A stretch of DNA of 64,000 nucleotides from positions 1-64,000 of the forward strand of contig NW_005178519.1 in the NCBI RefSeq assembly GCF_000350225.1, written 5' to 3'. This DNA is from Chondrus crispus (lineage: Eukaryota; Rhodophyta; Florideophyceae; Gigartinales; Gigartinaceae). A program made the position numbers and the translations under genes. The notes beneath the pieces were generated by a model. It had not been told where the DNA came from. It ran no database searches and was given only the letters and a program-made list of their open reading frames with translations. Numbering within the stretch: position 1 is the first letter of the stretch; each line of letters opens with the position of its first letter. Shown here piece after piece: positions 31,037 to 42,099 of the stretch.

Positions 31037-32076
31037 TGTAGTGCAATGCGCCTGTCGGGCAGAGACCGCGGTCCGATGGTCCAGCAAAAACAACAACAGC
31101 AACAAAAAGAAGAACTGCCGATGGCACAGCGCTACGGAGTGTCCGACTCTCCCTTCTCCGTTTAAACGAGCTTGCGACTCGTAGTAGCTCGGATCCCTGA
31201 TGGGGGGGGCACAGAGAAATAGCCCGGCCCGGGATCGGTGTGGTAGAGACTTGCGAAGAGATCTGCTCGACGAGTGTGGGGTGGGGCGCGTACGTAGGTA
31301 CCCCGGTTCCACTGGGTTGTAAGGCCAATGCTCGTTGAGCTTCTTCGACACCTTGTAACGCGACAAGGCCTTCGACGGGGGCGTCGCAACGCAGCCCGAC
31401 GGGATGAAACGAAAGTAGCAAAGCTACGTCAACCGTGCCGCGCGATGGCTCGAAACACCTACACCGGTTCGGTCGCAACCAACACCGATGGTACCAACAC
31501 TGGCTCGTAATTTAACGGAGCCCTTCGAGGGAGACGTCGTGGCAACAGTCTCCGTCGGAAAATGGGTCACAGTAGCAGCGCTACGTCAACTGTGTGGCCC
31601 GATGGCTCGAAACACCTACATCCGTTCGGTCGCAACCGAGGCCGATGGCACCAACACAAGATAAGGGAAAAATAGGTAGAATTAGAGATAGAAAAGGATA
31701 GGGAAATAAAGGAAAGAGAAATGGGAACCCCGAGCGATAGAGGATGCCGTAGGCTTAGGTAAAAGGGAGCGTCTTGGTAGAGACGGACTTCGACCAAGGC
31801 GACATTCAACTCCGGCAACTCGGGTTGGTTTATTGACTTGTTCGGTCAAAGGGCTAAGTTATATAGAGCCCCGCCGGGGCGAGTACAGTAGCACCCAGCT
31901 CTAGATTCTAGATCTAATCTAGTGTCAGCAAAATTAATGCCAACTAATTAACTAAATAAAATAAAATTAAAACTGTGCAATTATTCACACGTGTGTCCCC
32001 CAAACCCGGGCTACCTTTCGTATCCAAATGTTTTCCTTTCTTTTCACCCCCCTTTCCAGGTGCGTATTGCACTACA
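31037..32076 (-). repeat. Solo LTR C1 (1040 bp), inside DDE2
   Basis: Ends are TGTAGTGCAATGCGCC and GCGTATTGCACTACA, an 11-bp near-perfect terminal inversion. Flanks GCTGA and CCTGA match at four of five bases. It contains a roughly 160-bp direct duplication (from about 31410 and about 31570) with the shared CGATGGCTCGAAACACCTAC core. LTR sense is taken as - because the related LTR at 34571-35614 has its polypurine tract on that side. Confidence 0.8.
31859..31865 (-). promoter_or_regulatory. TATA box of LTR C1
   Basis: CTATATAACT on the - strand, about 215 bases from the LTR start in LTR sense. The same place in the other two C LTRs has ATATATAAC (about 34111-34118) and ATATATACC (about 35389-35395), each preceded by GGGG. 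Conservation of TATA in three copies supports the promoter and the - sense. Confidence 0.55.
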
Positions 32077-32200
32077 CCTGAGCGTCGACGCAAATTATTT
32101 TCTAAGCAACAACATTGGGTGTCCGAAATTTGGCTCATGGTTTCGCCCTAGAGACCCCCCACTGCAGGAAAACATATGGCGCAGCGGCAGCAGATGATGC

Positions 32201-33376
32201 GTTATGCAAGAAAACATCCTTCAGGGTGCGATAAAGCTTTCCTCAAATGCAACAACAGAAGCCGCAAAGTGATTCTCCGGCCGCTTTGAAGAGCTTGGCC
32301 AAGCTAGAGAGCGAAGTACGACAAGAAAACTAGTCTGGAAGCGATGACAACCGTGACGCATCGGTAGGTATTCATAGATGGTCGAGCCCCGCCATATTCT
32401 TCACATACACGGGGCGACGAAATTCTCGCACCCTAGCAGAGTAACGCGTATACGGTATTATATCCGCGTGGCGGCCGTACTGTCAACCGAGTGCGGGCGC
32501 ACCCTCCCGTCGAGTGCCTTCTGCTACAGAGCGTCAGCTCCACAGAGAGCGTACGCACAGCGCAACAACTAGGCGGTGTCGGACGGCGAAGTGACTGCTG
32601 CCATGGGGACTACTGCCAATGAAATCCTGTCGGCAGCACCGGCGCAGTCAAAATATTACACCATGACCCAGTCAAATTCGTTCGGACGGCCGTCCCGGAA
32701 GCCTTGAGTTGATGTATCCGAAAACTCCACTGGACTGAGCGCGAAAATTCCATTATTTGCCTGGCCCACTGAGGTGTGCCTGGAGGGACCAGAAGAGCCG
32801 CGCGACACGGAGGGTCACCTAGGGTACTCCAGCTATACTTGCGCGCGCGCAAATCATTCGCAGGCGCGAATCGAAAACGCCGTTATTTGTATGCCGTCCA
32901 AGATAGACCCCGGCGAAAATAAAAATACAAAGCAAGTAATCAATTCGGTGCTTAGAATGCCACCGGAGGCAATTATTTTGAAAAGCCAACGGGGCTGTAT
33001 CCAATTCAAGGCGCGTTTTCATCTGGGGTGCCTTTAGGGGGCATGGCGAAGTCGAACCGAAAGATGGAAGCGTGCATACAAAGATGGGCCTGGTCATGAT
33101 CATGACCACAAACACAGTACGGGTGTTATGGGAAAAGGAACTGCACAGAGAAACATGAACCTAACCGTAAGGAGGTCGAGGAGTGCGGAAAATACTGCAC
33201 TAAAAAGGCACGAGCATAAACATGACGAGGGAGAGAAGACTGCATCGCACATGAACTAGGAGGGGTTCACGAGCATGTCATTTCGGTTCGGCCTTGCCGT
33301 TTTCATTGCGGCGGTACAGGGATGAACTAATGGAAAACCTGTCAAAAGGAGTGTTCCGATCCAAGGGCCTGCTGAT
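32201..33376. other. Unassigned 1.2 kb between solo LTRs C1 and C2
   Basis: Only frames under 100 codons, with no motif. Two short GCGCGAAAA(T)/CGCCGTTATTTG-like segments near 32740 and 32870 resemble each other. I see no gene. Confidence 0.4.
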
Positions 33377-34319
33377 TGTAGTGCAATGCGCCTGAGAGAC
33401 AGTGAGCGAGGTCGATGGCCCAACAGAACCCAAAAACAAACAAAACAAACAAACTGCCGACGGCACATCGCTACGAAATTTTCGGAGCTCCCTTTCCCTT
33501 TAAGCGGGTTTGCGGACCGCAGTAGCTGGGATCCCTGAAAGGGGAGGCAAAGGATGAAGTCTGGACCGGGATCGATGTTTGGTACAGACCTGTGAATGCG
33601 ATTGCTCGGCGATTGTGGGGGTCTCTAGGTAGACCGGGTCGGCTGGGTTGTAAATCCCGCAGGGTGCTTCATGTACCTTATGCTCTTGACGAGGTTTTCG
33701 TCGGGGACGTCGAAACGCAGCCCGACGGGAATGGATCACAGTAGCTGCACTACATCTTCGTGTCGTCCGATGGAAAATGGCACCAACACCAGATCGGTCG
33801 CAACCTGCGTGCAATGGAACCAACGCAAAGAAAACACCAATGGTGTACCAGCACAAAGCCAGATGGCTAATGCCTTCACGATGCGCGTCGCAATCCAACA
33901 CGACGGCACCAACGTAAAATAAGGGAATTAGAGATAGAAATAGAAGGAGGATAAGAAAATAAAAGAAAAGGAAAGTAGACGCCGAGCGTTAAAGAATGAC
34001 GGAATCTGTAGCAAAAGGAAGCGTCTCGACAGAGACGGAATTCGACTAAGGCCAAATTCAACTCCGGCAACTGGGTTTACCGTTACTGACTTGGTGGGCA
34101 AAGGTTTTAGTTATATATCCCCCTCTGGAGCCATCTTGGTAGCTCGCGGCACTAGATCCTAAATCAAATCTAATTTCAGCTAAACTAATGGTAACTAAAT
34201 TATCTAAATGAAATGAAATAATTAAAAATATAACTGTGCAAATATTCACACGTGTGTCCCCCAATACAGGACTTCGGTATCTAAAATATCACCTTCCATA
34301 GCAGCTCTATTGCACTACA
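33377..34319 (-). repeat. Solo LTR C2 (943 bp) with perfect target duplication
   Basis: Begins TGTAGTGCAATGCGCC and ends CTCTATTGCACTACA. CTGAT is duplicated exactly at 33372-33376 and 34320-34324. No internal sequence remains, so this is the product of LTR-LTR recombination. A TATA-like ATATATAAC lies on the - strand at about 34111-34118. Confidence 0.88.
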
Positions 34320-34362
34320 CTGATGTTATCAGGGAATGATTCGCAGTTTGTGTTTCAATAGA

Positions 34363-34413
34363 GTGGGTCACGATACCATGGGGAAGACTCTTTCCCATGG
34401 TATCGTGACCCAC
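34363..34413. other. 20-bp perfect inverted repeat
   Basis: GTGGGTCACGATACCATGGG at 34363-34382 is exactly inverted at 34394-34413, with an 11-base loop. It lies in the 250-bp spacer between LTRs C2 and C3. Its role is unknown; it might be a small foldback element. Confidence 0.7.
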
Positions 34414-34570
34414 GTCCTCTGAGGACGAATGGTCGGAACGGCAGAGAGAAAGAATCAGCTGGCAATGATACGGAGGAAGTCGGAAAAGGACACGCTGAAG
34501 GCGATGCTTCGTCAGCGCATTTTGCGGTCTGGTGAGGAAACAGAGGATTAGGCGGAAGGGGAGGAGGACG

Positions 34571-35614
34571 TGTAGTGCAATGTGCCTGGCAGGCCGCGAA
34601 CACAGTCCGACGGTCAAACAAAAAGAAGAAAAACAACAACAGCAACAACCACTGCCGATGGCACGCGCTACGGAGCGTTCGAGACTCCCTTTCCCCTTGT
34701 GTGGGCTTGCGGCCCACGGTAGCTCAACTCTGACGGGGGGGGTAAGGAAAGATCCCCGGCCCGGGAGGATAATGGTGGTAGAGACTTGTCAAGACTTGAG
34801 CGTTCGACGAGTGCCGGTTGGGCTTGTCTACGAAGATGTAACCGCGGTTCGCTGGGTTGTAAGGCCAATTCTCGACGAGCGTCTTCAGCACCTTGTGTAT
34901 AATTCAAGGTCTTCGACGGGGGCTTGTTCAGCACTACCCGACAGGATCGTAACCGTGTAGCAACGCTACTACCGACGTGTTGCCCGATGGCTAAAAACAC
35001 CCTCACCAGCGCGATCGGAATCGCGGTAGGCGGTACCAACTCTGTCTTGTACAGCAAGACCTTCGACGGAGGCGTCGTTGCAACAGCCTTCTGACGGAAC
35101 TTGAAACAGTAGCAGCGCTACACAACGTGTTGCTCGATGGCTAAAGCACCTACACCGGATCGGTCGCAACCAACTCCAGTGGAACCAACACAATTAAGGG
35201 AAAAATAGAGGTAGAAGTAGAAGATGAAAGGGAAATAAAGGAAAAAGAAAAGGGAACCCCCGAGCGCCAAGGATAACGTAATCTGTGGCAAAAGGGAGCG
35301 TCTTGGGAAAGACGGACTTCGACCAAGGCGATATTCAACTCTGGCAACTCGGGTTTCCTTTACTGACTTGGTGGTCAGAGGGCTAAGGTATATATCGCCC
35401 CGCCGGAGCCACTACAGTAGCTCGCGGCGCTAGATCCTAGATCTAATCTAGTGTCAGCAAAATTAATGCCAACTAATTAACTAAATAAAATAAAATAATT
35501 AAAAATTAAAACTGTGGAATTATTCACACGTGTGTCCCCCAGCTCGGACTACTTTTCATATCCAAATATTTTCCTTTCTTTTCACCCCCCTTTTCAGGTG
35601 CGTATTGCACTACA
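34571..35614 (-). repeat. 3' LTR of family C element (C3, 1044 bp)
   Basis: Ends are TGTAGTGCAATGTGCC and GCGTATTGCACTACA. It differs from C1 and C2 by moderate drift. On its right side the - strand has the purine tract AGAAGGGGGATA directly before the LTR start, and an antisense-type ORF begins 126 bases further on, as in families A and B. It is therefore a 3' LTR with its element to the right. Its left flank GGACG has no partner in the window because the 5' end of the element is missing. Confidence 0.8.
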
Positions 35615-35626
35615 TATCCCCCTTCT
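35615..35626 (-). other. Polypurine tract of element C
   Basis: The - strand reads AGAAGGGGGATA directly before TGTAGTGCAATACG. It fixes the element's sense as - and the LTR at 34571-35614 as the 3' LTR. Confidence 0.65.
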
Positions 35627-35739
35627 GAGCGCCCTTGCGCAACGCCCAGCCATCGTATAATCTCCTGCCGCTGCCGACCGTGCTTCCCAATCATCAATCA
35701 CTCTGCGCGGCGTTCTAGCAAGGGTAAGACGAAAATACC

Positions 35740-37617
35740 ATGCTTCCTTCTCCGTCGGAACACTCGGACGATAGTGCCACCGGTAGACGTCCTGGTGTGG
35801 GCTTTCCTCGCAAGTCCCAAGTGCCCCGGGGTCTTCCTTCCATACCCCGTCTACCCCCTGTTGCCAACCCTACCGAGCCGGCCTTCCATCCGGGCTACCA
35901 TTCCTTTTGGGTAGCCCGCCGTCATCCTTCGCTCGAGGAGGTGCAGAACAAAACCATGCGTGATAACGCAGCCCTGTTTGCTTCTGCTCAATGGTTCTCC
36001 TCTGTGGGCGTCCGCGACCTCGACGGCATCAAAAATAATTTCGCCGATGATGCGGGCATGTTGCCCGGTGACCTCCCTTTGCAGGCCATTCACACCTTTG
36101 ACTGGCGCGCACGCATCGCTATACCCACCTCCATCCTACGTCACTCCTCCCCGCGCGGTTTCTCTTCCTTATTCCTGCGCTTCATGGACGCTGTGCTCAC
36201 TCGGATCGAGATTCCTATGGCCCACGCCTTCATTCCTTCATGTAACCACTGCGATACTTGGCAATGTCGTACGGAGGGGGAACGACTCTACCTCGAGAAC
36301 CTCATCGACTGCACCTTCGGTGACCCGCGTCCGAGGCGGACCGACTGTGGCGCAACCGACGCACCATTACGACCGACGCCATGTTTTGGACCCAAGCCAT
36401 TCTTCCCACAAACTTTCGCCATACGAAGCGCGGCGGTATTTTCTTTTTCCAAAATACTGTACGCTTTGAAAGTCGGGTCCGATCCGACACTGGGTACTTC
36501 GTGGCGTACCAGATGATTGAGGCCCATGAGATTTCCAGACAGCACTACACAAATCGATACCAACGAACCCCTTCCTGGTGGAGTCAATACGAGGTATGTC
36601 AGGGCTTCTGGGCTGAGTTAGGACTAATCCTGACATATTACGGCATTCATTTACGCGATCCGCAGCACGGGCTGTGGACTGTATTTCTCACGGAGTGGTG
36701 CGTGAAAGTGGCCGCCACCCTCCAGTGGGAAGTTTTCGACTGCTGGCGCCTGTGGCACCTCCCTTCGAAACTTTGCGAACAGATGCGTCTCCTCGATTTT
36801 TCTGTCCCCCTGGGCGGGTCCGATGTGGACCGTGAAGTGCACGCCCTCTTCGACCTGATCGAGACCGTGGGGGGGGGATTTCGTTCCTCCACAAAATTCG
36901 TCTCTGTCCTTTTCGCGTCAGCGACCCTCTTTTTCCCCTGGTAGAAATCATCCAGCTGCCGGCGACTTCGTGTGGATCAACCCCTGATCCTCCTCCCTCT
37001 GTTCTGCCTGGGAGGCCCAGATGAGCCGCCGTTTCGGAAATCAACCACCAATCCCCAACGCAGTCACTGTTGTGAACGCGGATCCTCGAGAGCCTGAGAT
37101 GTGCTCTCGACCTTTGGCCCCAAGTTCCCTTCTCCCTGCACCGGTTCGTCCCTACGCGCCTGAGGCCCCTGTGTCCGTCGTACTTCCTCCTTCGAGCTCG
37201 GCGGAAACCTTGTCGCTTCGAGTCGTGTCTTCCTCCGACGTGAATCCAACCTCACTTCCTGCTTCCCCTTCACGCGAGGGACAGCTCGTCACTCCCGCCC
37301 CAACCTTGCCATTGCCGTCAGGTACGGCACCCGTGGGCTTGACCCGCCCTCAGGCTCCTCCGCGCGTCGAGCTTCCTCCTGCGAGCTGCTCGACGGGAAC
37401 CATTTCAATCCGGGAAGCACCACCGTCGGCCGGGGATCCCATCCCACCTCCGGCTTCCCATTCAGCTGAGGGTCCGCTCCTCGCCCCTACCTCGGTCCCT
37501 CCATCATCCGCAATTCCCAAAGAAAATACCTCTGCTGCCGCTGTTTACCATCGCCTTCTCATCGCTCATGGTGTGGAGGGAGAAGCTCTCCAGGGGGCGT
37601 CCCTAGACGACTTGTGA
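35740..37617 (+). pseudogene. Antisense ORF (aORF) of family C, broken by frameshifts
   Basis: Starts with ATG 126 bases inside the 3' LTR. Open segments are 35740 to about 36320 in one frame, about 36330-36944 in a second (read-through from RTITTDAMFWTQAIL), and 37021-37617 back in the first. The N-terminus is Ser/Pro-rich; the middle is aromatic-rich with SDTGYFVAYQMIEAHEISRQ and a FLTEWCVKVAATLQWEVFDCW stretch; the last part is a Pro/Ser/Val/Thr-rich linker ending AVYHRLLIAHGVEG before a stop. Position, direction and domain order match the aORFs of A and B. An E-W pair within a hydrophobic stretch occurs in all three. The coiled coil seen in A and B is not evident. Confidence 0.6.
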
Positions 37618-38466
37618 GTTCTAGCTCGGCTTGTCACCTCCCTTCCAAAGGGAAAATCCCTTGGGGCATAGTCTCGTTGAGACGGCGGCCACAGCACTTC
37701 CTTGCGACTTGTCCTTCTTTTCCCATCATGCCCGCATGATAGTCGACTAGCGACTCTATCGTACGACCTTTGAGCGATAAAAAGAACCCACCTGCAAATC
37801 CCCTGTTATTTCCAACTTCGTCCTCTTTTCCTTTTTTCTTTTTGCGTACCGTCACTACGGTCATACCCCTCTTTTCACCAACTTCCTCCTCTTTTGCATT
37901 TTCAATTTTTCCTTCCCTGATTCCCCTAGGTTTCCTTCTCTTCAATCCCTCCTCTTTATCCTTGGCAATTTTCCTCCCTCTTTTCATGCGCCCTGACTCT
38001 GCCTAACGAGGGAGACAACGTGCGTGTTTACAGCATCTCCGACTTCTCCCTTTCTTTTGACCTCTTCCCGCCGTCGGCAGGGGCGTGGTGGTCCCAGACA
38101 ATTTTTCGAGTCGCCCTCCCCCTTTTTGTTCAGACGTCCACGAGACGTCATCAATGATCGCAACTTCAGTTGCTCCGTTGCCCGTTTGGGGATTCCTCCT
38201 CAAGGGAATACAGTCCCCCTTAGGGTCTCTGAGGTGGTCCGCTTCTCGGTCCTCCTCTTCATTTCTCAATTTCCCCCAATTTCCTGCGCATTCTCTTTCT
38301 CCCATCCTCGATGTGCGTCTTCCCTTTCCTCCTCTTTTGTGGTTTACCTCCTCTTTTTGTCTCTCCCTTTTTACCTCTGCAAATTCCTCACTTACTTCCT
38401 CTTTTTCGCGCGGCAAGCCGCCCTCGGTTTCCTAATCCCTCAAAAACTGTCATTCTGATAAGGAGC
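37618..38466. other. Pyrimidine-rich low-complexity region of element C
   Basis: About 850 bases strongly biased to C and T on the + strand (runs of TTCCTCCTC type), so the element's sense strand is purine-rich here. ORFs in this part come from composition. It follows the aORF linker and may be decayed coding sequence. Confidence 0.5.
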
Positions 38467-41465
38467 ATCGCTACCATGACTCCCTACAATTTTTCTCTGT
38501 TGTATTTGCCGGTTCGACTCAGTTCCCCTGTACGCCTTCAGTGGCATTTGCCATTTCCGCGACCTTCCGTTTCATTGCTGTCCGTTTTTTTGTTCCTCGA
38601 TCGGAAGCCCTTTCCCCTGTTCACATTTCATGCCATGAAAAATATTGAACGGACGACGGAAGTTCCGCGGGGAAACCTCTGCTCTCCCGACTCCGGCGGG
38701 GTCAAGAACTCGGTTCATTCACACGTGGATTCTACCCTCTCTCTCTCTGAAAACATCCCTTACGTGCAGACTCATATTCGCGGCTCGATAGGTGTGGAGA
38801 CGTCAATTTCGTTGCCCGTGATCTCGTTCGGGGCGTCCCTCTTACTGTTAGATTGCTACCTGAGGTAGCGGACTGTGTCCTGACGGCAATTTGTAACTAG
38901 TTGAGGTGGCGACGAGGATTCCTCGTACACGTCCGGTCATACGTATTACGATTAGTTGATCACATCGCGATGCGCGGCCATCTTGATCCGGTCTCGGATC
39001 ATGCATTTAGATGGTATCCCGGGGTTCACGACGACCTCATTCTTACATAGTGTCATCCGCTCGGTTGCCTAACTTGGCGTTTTCGTCCTTGCTGTCGGGC
39101 GAGTTGCCCTCGCTCTATCATTAGGGACACGGCGCGGCGCGTGTAGCCTGTAAATCGTGAAAACCAGTTGACAACTCGTGTGCGAGGCCATTGGCGAGGT
39201 CACTTAGCGTACCGGCGGTCCGAAAATGACGGGCAAAACTCTTTGCTATGCGCGTACAGCGCGCTCTCGCTCGAGAGCACTTCCCGAAAGTCGCGTGACT
39301 AGGACTTCGTCCTTCCCCTGTTCTTGAATGTCATCCTCCTCGACGTTCGTGCGTGATCATCATGACTAAGCGATCACAGTGATAGTTGGCGACCTGTGGG
39401 CGAGAGGGGGAGGGGGGTCGTAGTCCAGATCCTCCTCTCTTTTTGCATTGTGATATGTCGTGAGGTCGGCGGCTGTGGCTCATGCCAACAAACCGGCGTG
39501 AGTTCTTACGGTGACTAGGGTTCTCCTTAATTTCGTTAATATTTTCAAACGATGTTTGACACCTCCGTTTTCGTGTGTTGGCATGCAGTGTGCTCATGCT
39601 CCCAAGTCAAAGTGGTTTTTCAGATCTCAACGACCTGAGGTCGTCCTATGCATACGAGACGTCCCCGTTCCTCCACGTTCTCCCCGATTTCCTCAATAAG
39701 CAAAGCACTCCAGGTTTCGTCAAGTGCTGAACTAAAATCTTTCAAAAGTTTCCTCTTACGCTGTATAAACCTTCGTCTTCTTTCGTAGGAAATCATGTTA
39801 ATGAAGGAAGGCCCCATGCGCTGATCTGCGTCTCAATCCCATCTCATCATCGTTCTGTTCTTTCCTCAGATGAGGGGTCCCAGGATTAATTCTCGTTGCC
39901 GACTGTACGTCACCAATATTCATGGAGTCTGTACTCAAGGACTTCAGAGTTTTCCCGATGGGACACCGCGCAGGCGCTCTTGCGTTCAATCCCTGATGAC
40001 AGAGGAGAAATGGGAGTACAGAAAAATACAACTGTTGTAGGGTGAGATCGATGATCCTGTCGCGGACTGACTGATGCGTCGCCCGGCCCGAGGGCTCGTC
40101 CTAGGCGCAACTGAGCACGAATATTGAGCTGATGCTCTCACGGTGCACACCCAATGAAGGTTGTGCCGGTACACCCCCTTTTTTTCAAGCCAATATCGAG
40201 GGTCTAAATGAAACTTGCACCAGGCCCTCGTCAGGGGTTCGAACTCCCTTTCTTAGATTTGACTCCTTCTCCCAAGGAGCTGACGATACCATTCGTCCCG
40301 CGTAGATTAACCTCGAAACAAAACAAAAAACGACAAAGACACGGTAGCCAGTTCAAGTATACATTGAACGTTGCCCCGAGATGTCTCCATCAGTTGGGAG
40401 CTTCACTCCGTGGAGCTATTATAATTACGTGTCTCGTCAGTGCCTTCTGCACGCTAAAGAAAAAAATAAAAAAGTAAAGAGAGTCGCCACGAAAGTAAAT
40501 TCATGTACAAGGTGGGAGCGCATTCTTCATTGTTTCCGACGTATCCTTTCGCGACACGGACCATACTGTCCGCTTGGTGCTCATCGGGTCTCGTACGACC
40601 CTCGCTCGTCCTTCGCGCCTCATTGCGCTCATCCCCACCGGGGGCTTCTTCTCCGTTCTCAATGGAACGCCTTGTTTCGAATCTTGGGTCTACTGTAGGG
40701 TTCCCCTTCTCATTGGCGTGGCGATAGCCTCCTTCTTAGTCCTTGTAGTTCTTCTGATCGACCCCTGCAGTGCGGGGTCTTCTCCTTGACGACACAGAAA
40801 ATAATAGTAACTGAAACAGAACAATAACAAAACAGAAAAGAGGAAACGAAAATAAAATAAAGAAACAAAGAAACGACAGAGTTGAAGAGAAATCATGATG
40901 GGTAAGTGCTAAGTAGATTGTCCTGGAAAAAATAGGACCGGTTGTGAGCGTCGACGTCGGTCACCGCGGGTGAATTCGTAGCTGCGTTCTTCTGAGGGTG
41001 GTCCCTCTGGACGAGTCTTCGTGCTCATCGAGCATGGGCAGTGTGTTAGCAGTGAGTGTGACGATCGGCTTCGTGTGAGGTCGGGTGGGGCTTGGCTGCG
41101 GGGCGACTTAGAATAGTTATGTCGCCGACTGTGGTAAACGATCACCACTTATCGTGCGTACTGCAGCTGCCGTAATTTTTCCTGCTTTTTGATTATAATT
41201 TCACAGCATGGCTGGAATCGACTTCTCACTTGTGTCGCCTGTTCAGCGGGTTGTTTTCGACACGCTTATATATGTATATATAATTTGATTTCATCCTCCC
41301 CCCCACGTGGGCGGACCGTCCGTTCGAAACGTCATTTCTCGTGCGTACCGTGATGAGGCGTGTGTGTTTCCCGAGAGGCTCAATGCCTCATCCAAGGATA
41401 CAGTCTCGCTTCTCTGCCTTGCTCTCCTTTCCTTCAAACTTCTTATCTACGAACCCCGTATATGT
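38467..41465. other. Internal DNA of element C, cut off by an A1 LTR
   Basis: About 3 kb without gag or pol. A frame at about 38790-38900 (DVNFVARDLV, VRLLPEV) loosely resembles the possible second antisense ORF of B at 9841-10530. The rest has only short frames, an A-rich stretch near 40790-40890 and a TATATATGTATATATAA run near 41268-41284. It ends at the family A LTR at 41466. The pol of this element is not in the window. Confidence 0.4.
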
Positions 41466-42041
41466 TGTGGTATAACTACCTTCGTCCCGACCACTCGGAA
41501 CGAGGGGGGTTAGAGGTAAGGGAGCGCGCGACGCTGGGGAACCCACGCGAGCGCGAACCGTACGGAAGGACTCGAAAAGAGGGAAGGCTCACGTGGCCGG
41601 TGACGCGCAGCCGGCCGGTGGTGTCAGATCCGGACGGCCGGTCACGGGTTAGAAGCCTGAGCTAAAGGAAAACCGGAACGGTGTTAGCACTTAGCCGTAA
41701 AGGGAAGGGAGGCGAGTCTGCCTCTCGTTTACTGGAACGGGGCAGGTGCCCCCGGTCTTAACCCCTAAGTGGGACGCCAGGACACCTGTACCGCTACAGT
41801 AGCTGTTACTTACTGTATACCAGCTACTGTGCTAAATTGGCTAATTTGTGCCATTAACTACTAATTACTAATTACTTACCGTTCGGATCCTACACGTGTA
41901 ACCAGCGGGGTACCACTGTACTCGGCACCGGCCGTGTGCTGTAAATATAACTCCTTACAGTTCTTCTCGCGCTTACAGCCCATCGTACTGTATCCCGGGG
42001 CGGCAGCGGTGGCGCCGTTGCCTTCACGCCGTGGTACTACA
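41466..42041 (-). repeat. 3' LTR of A1 type (576 bp)
   Basis: Begins TGTGGTATAACTACC and ends CGTGGTACTACA (+ direction). It matches the A0 LTRs up to about 41880, then has its own sequence with CTTACAG/CTGTAAA units. The left flank 41461-41465 is TATGT. As the partner LTR is not in the window, its target duplication cannot be tested here. Confidence 0.85.
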
Positions 42042-42056
42042 GACCCCTTCCTTACT
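42042..42056 (-). other. Polypurine tract of A1
   Basis: The - strand reads GTAAGGAAGGGGTC before the LTR, close to the A0 tract at 5854-5868. Similarity to A0 (5815-5868) extends to about 42100 and then stops. Confidence 0.75.
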
Positions 42057-42099
42057 TCGCGACACGTCCCCGTCGCGGCGGGTTAAAATCCCTGCCAGC

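Larger units (their letters stand above)
29160..32200 (+). pseudogene. DDE transposase DDE2 pseudogene, interrupted by two solo LTRs
   Basis: Coding pieces are 29160-29332, 29969-31036 and 32077-32200; LTRs occupy the gaps. Recognisable segments: GLDHHAFRRLLENFEPTF near 30065; YVVARGRKLYLQQSGDSVIQ near 30460-30530, with a degenerate Asp box; APEAMHDSTIAD near 30615; GGRCVVDSAFSERNHPFL near 30690-30745; ALQGSLPRL near 30855; and NQILNTYM near 30975. These are the boxes of DDE endonucleases related to the Harbinger/DDE_Tnp_4 group. Without the first LTR and one copy of its target duplication, the frame continues from KTKRPQ into DTKSC. At least five shifts or stops show decay. Confidence 0.7.

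Noticed and set aside
34320-34440. Hammerhead-like ribozyme beside the hairpin (CTGATG and GGACGAA motifs)
   Set aside because: The conserved core residues are not in the right order or spacing around the stems.
34552-34570. Purine tract left of the C3 LTR as its polypurine tract
   Set aside because: The tract on the other side agrees with the antisense-ORF layout of A and B and with the TATA position, so the left one is probably chance.
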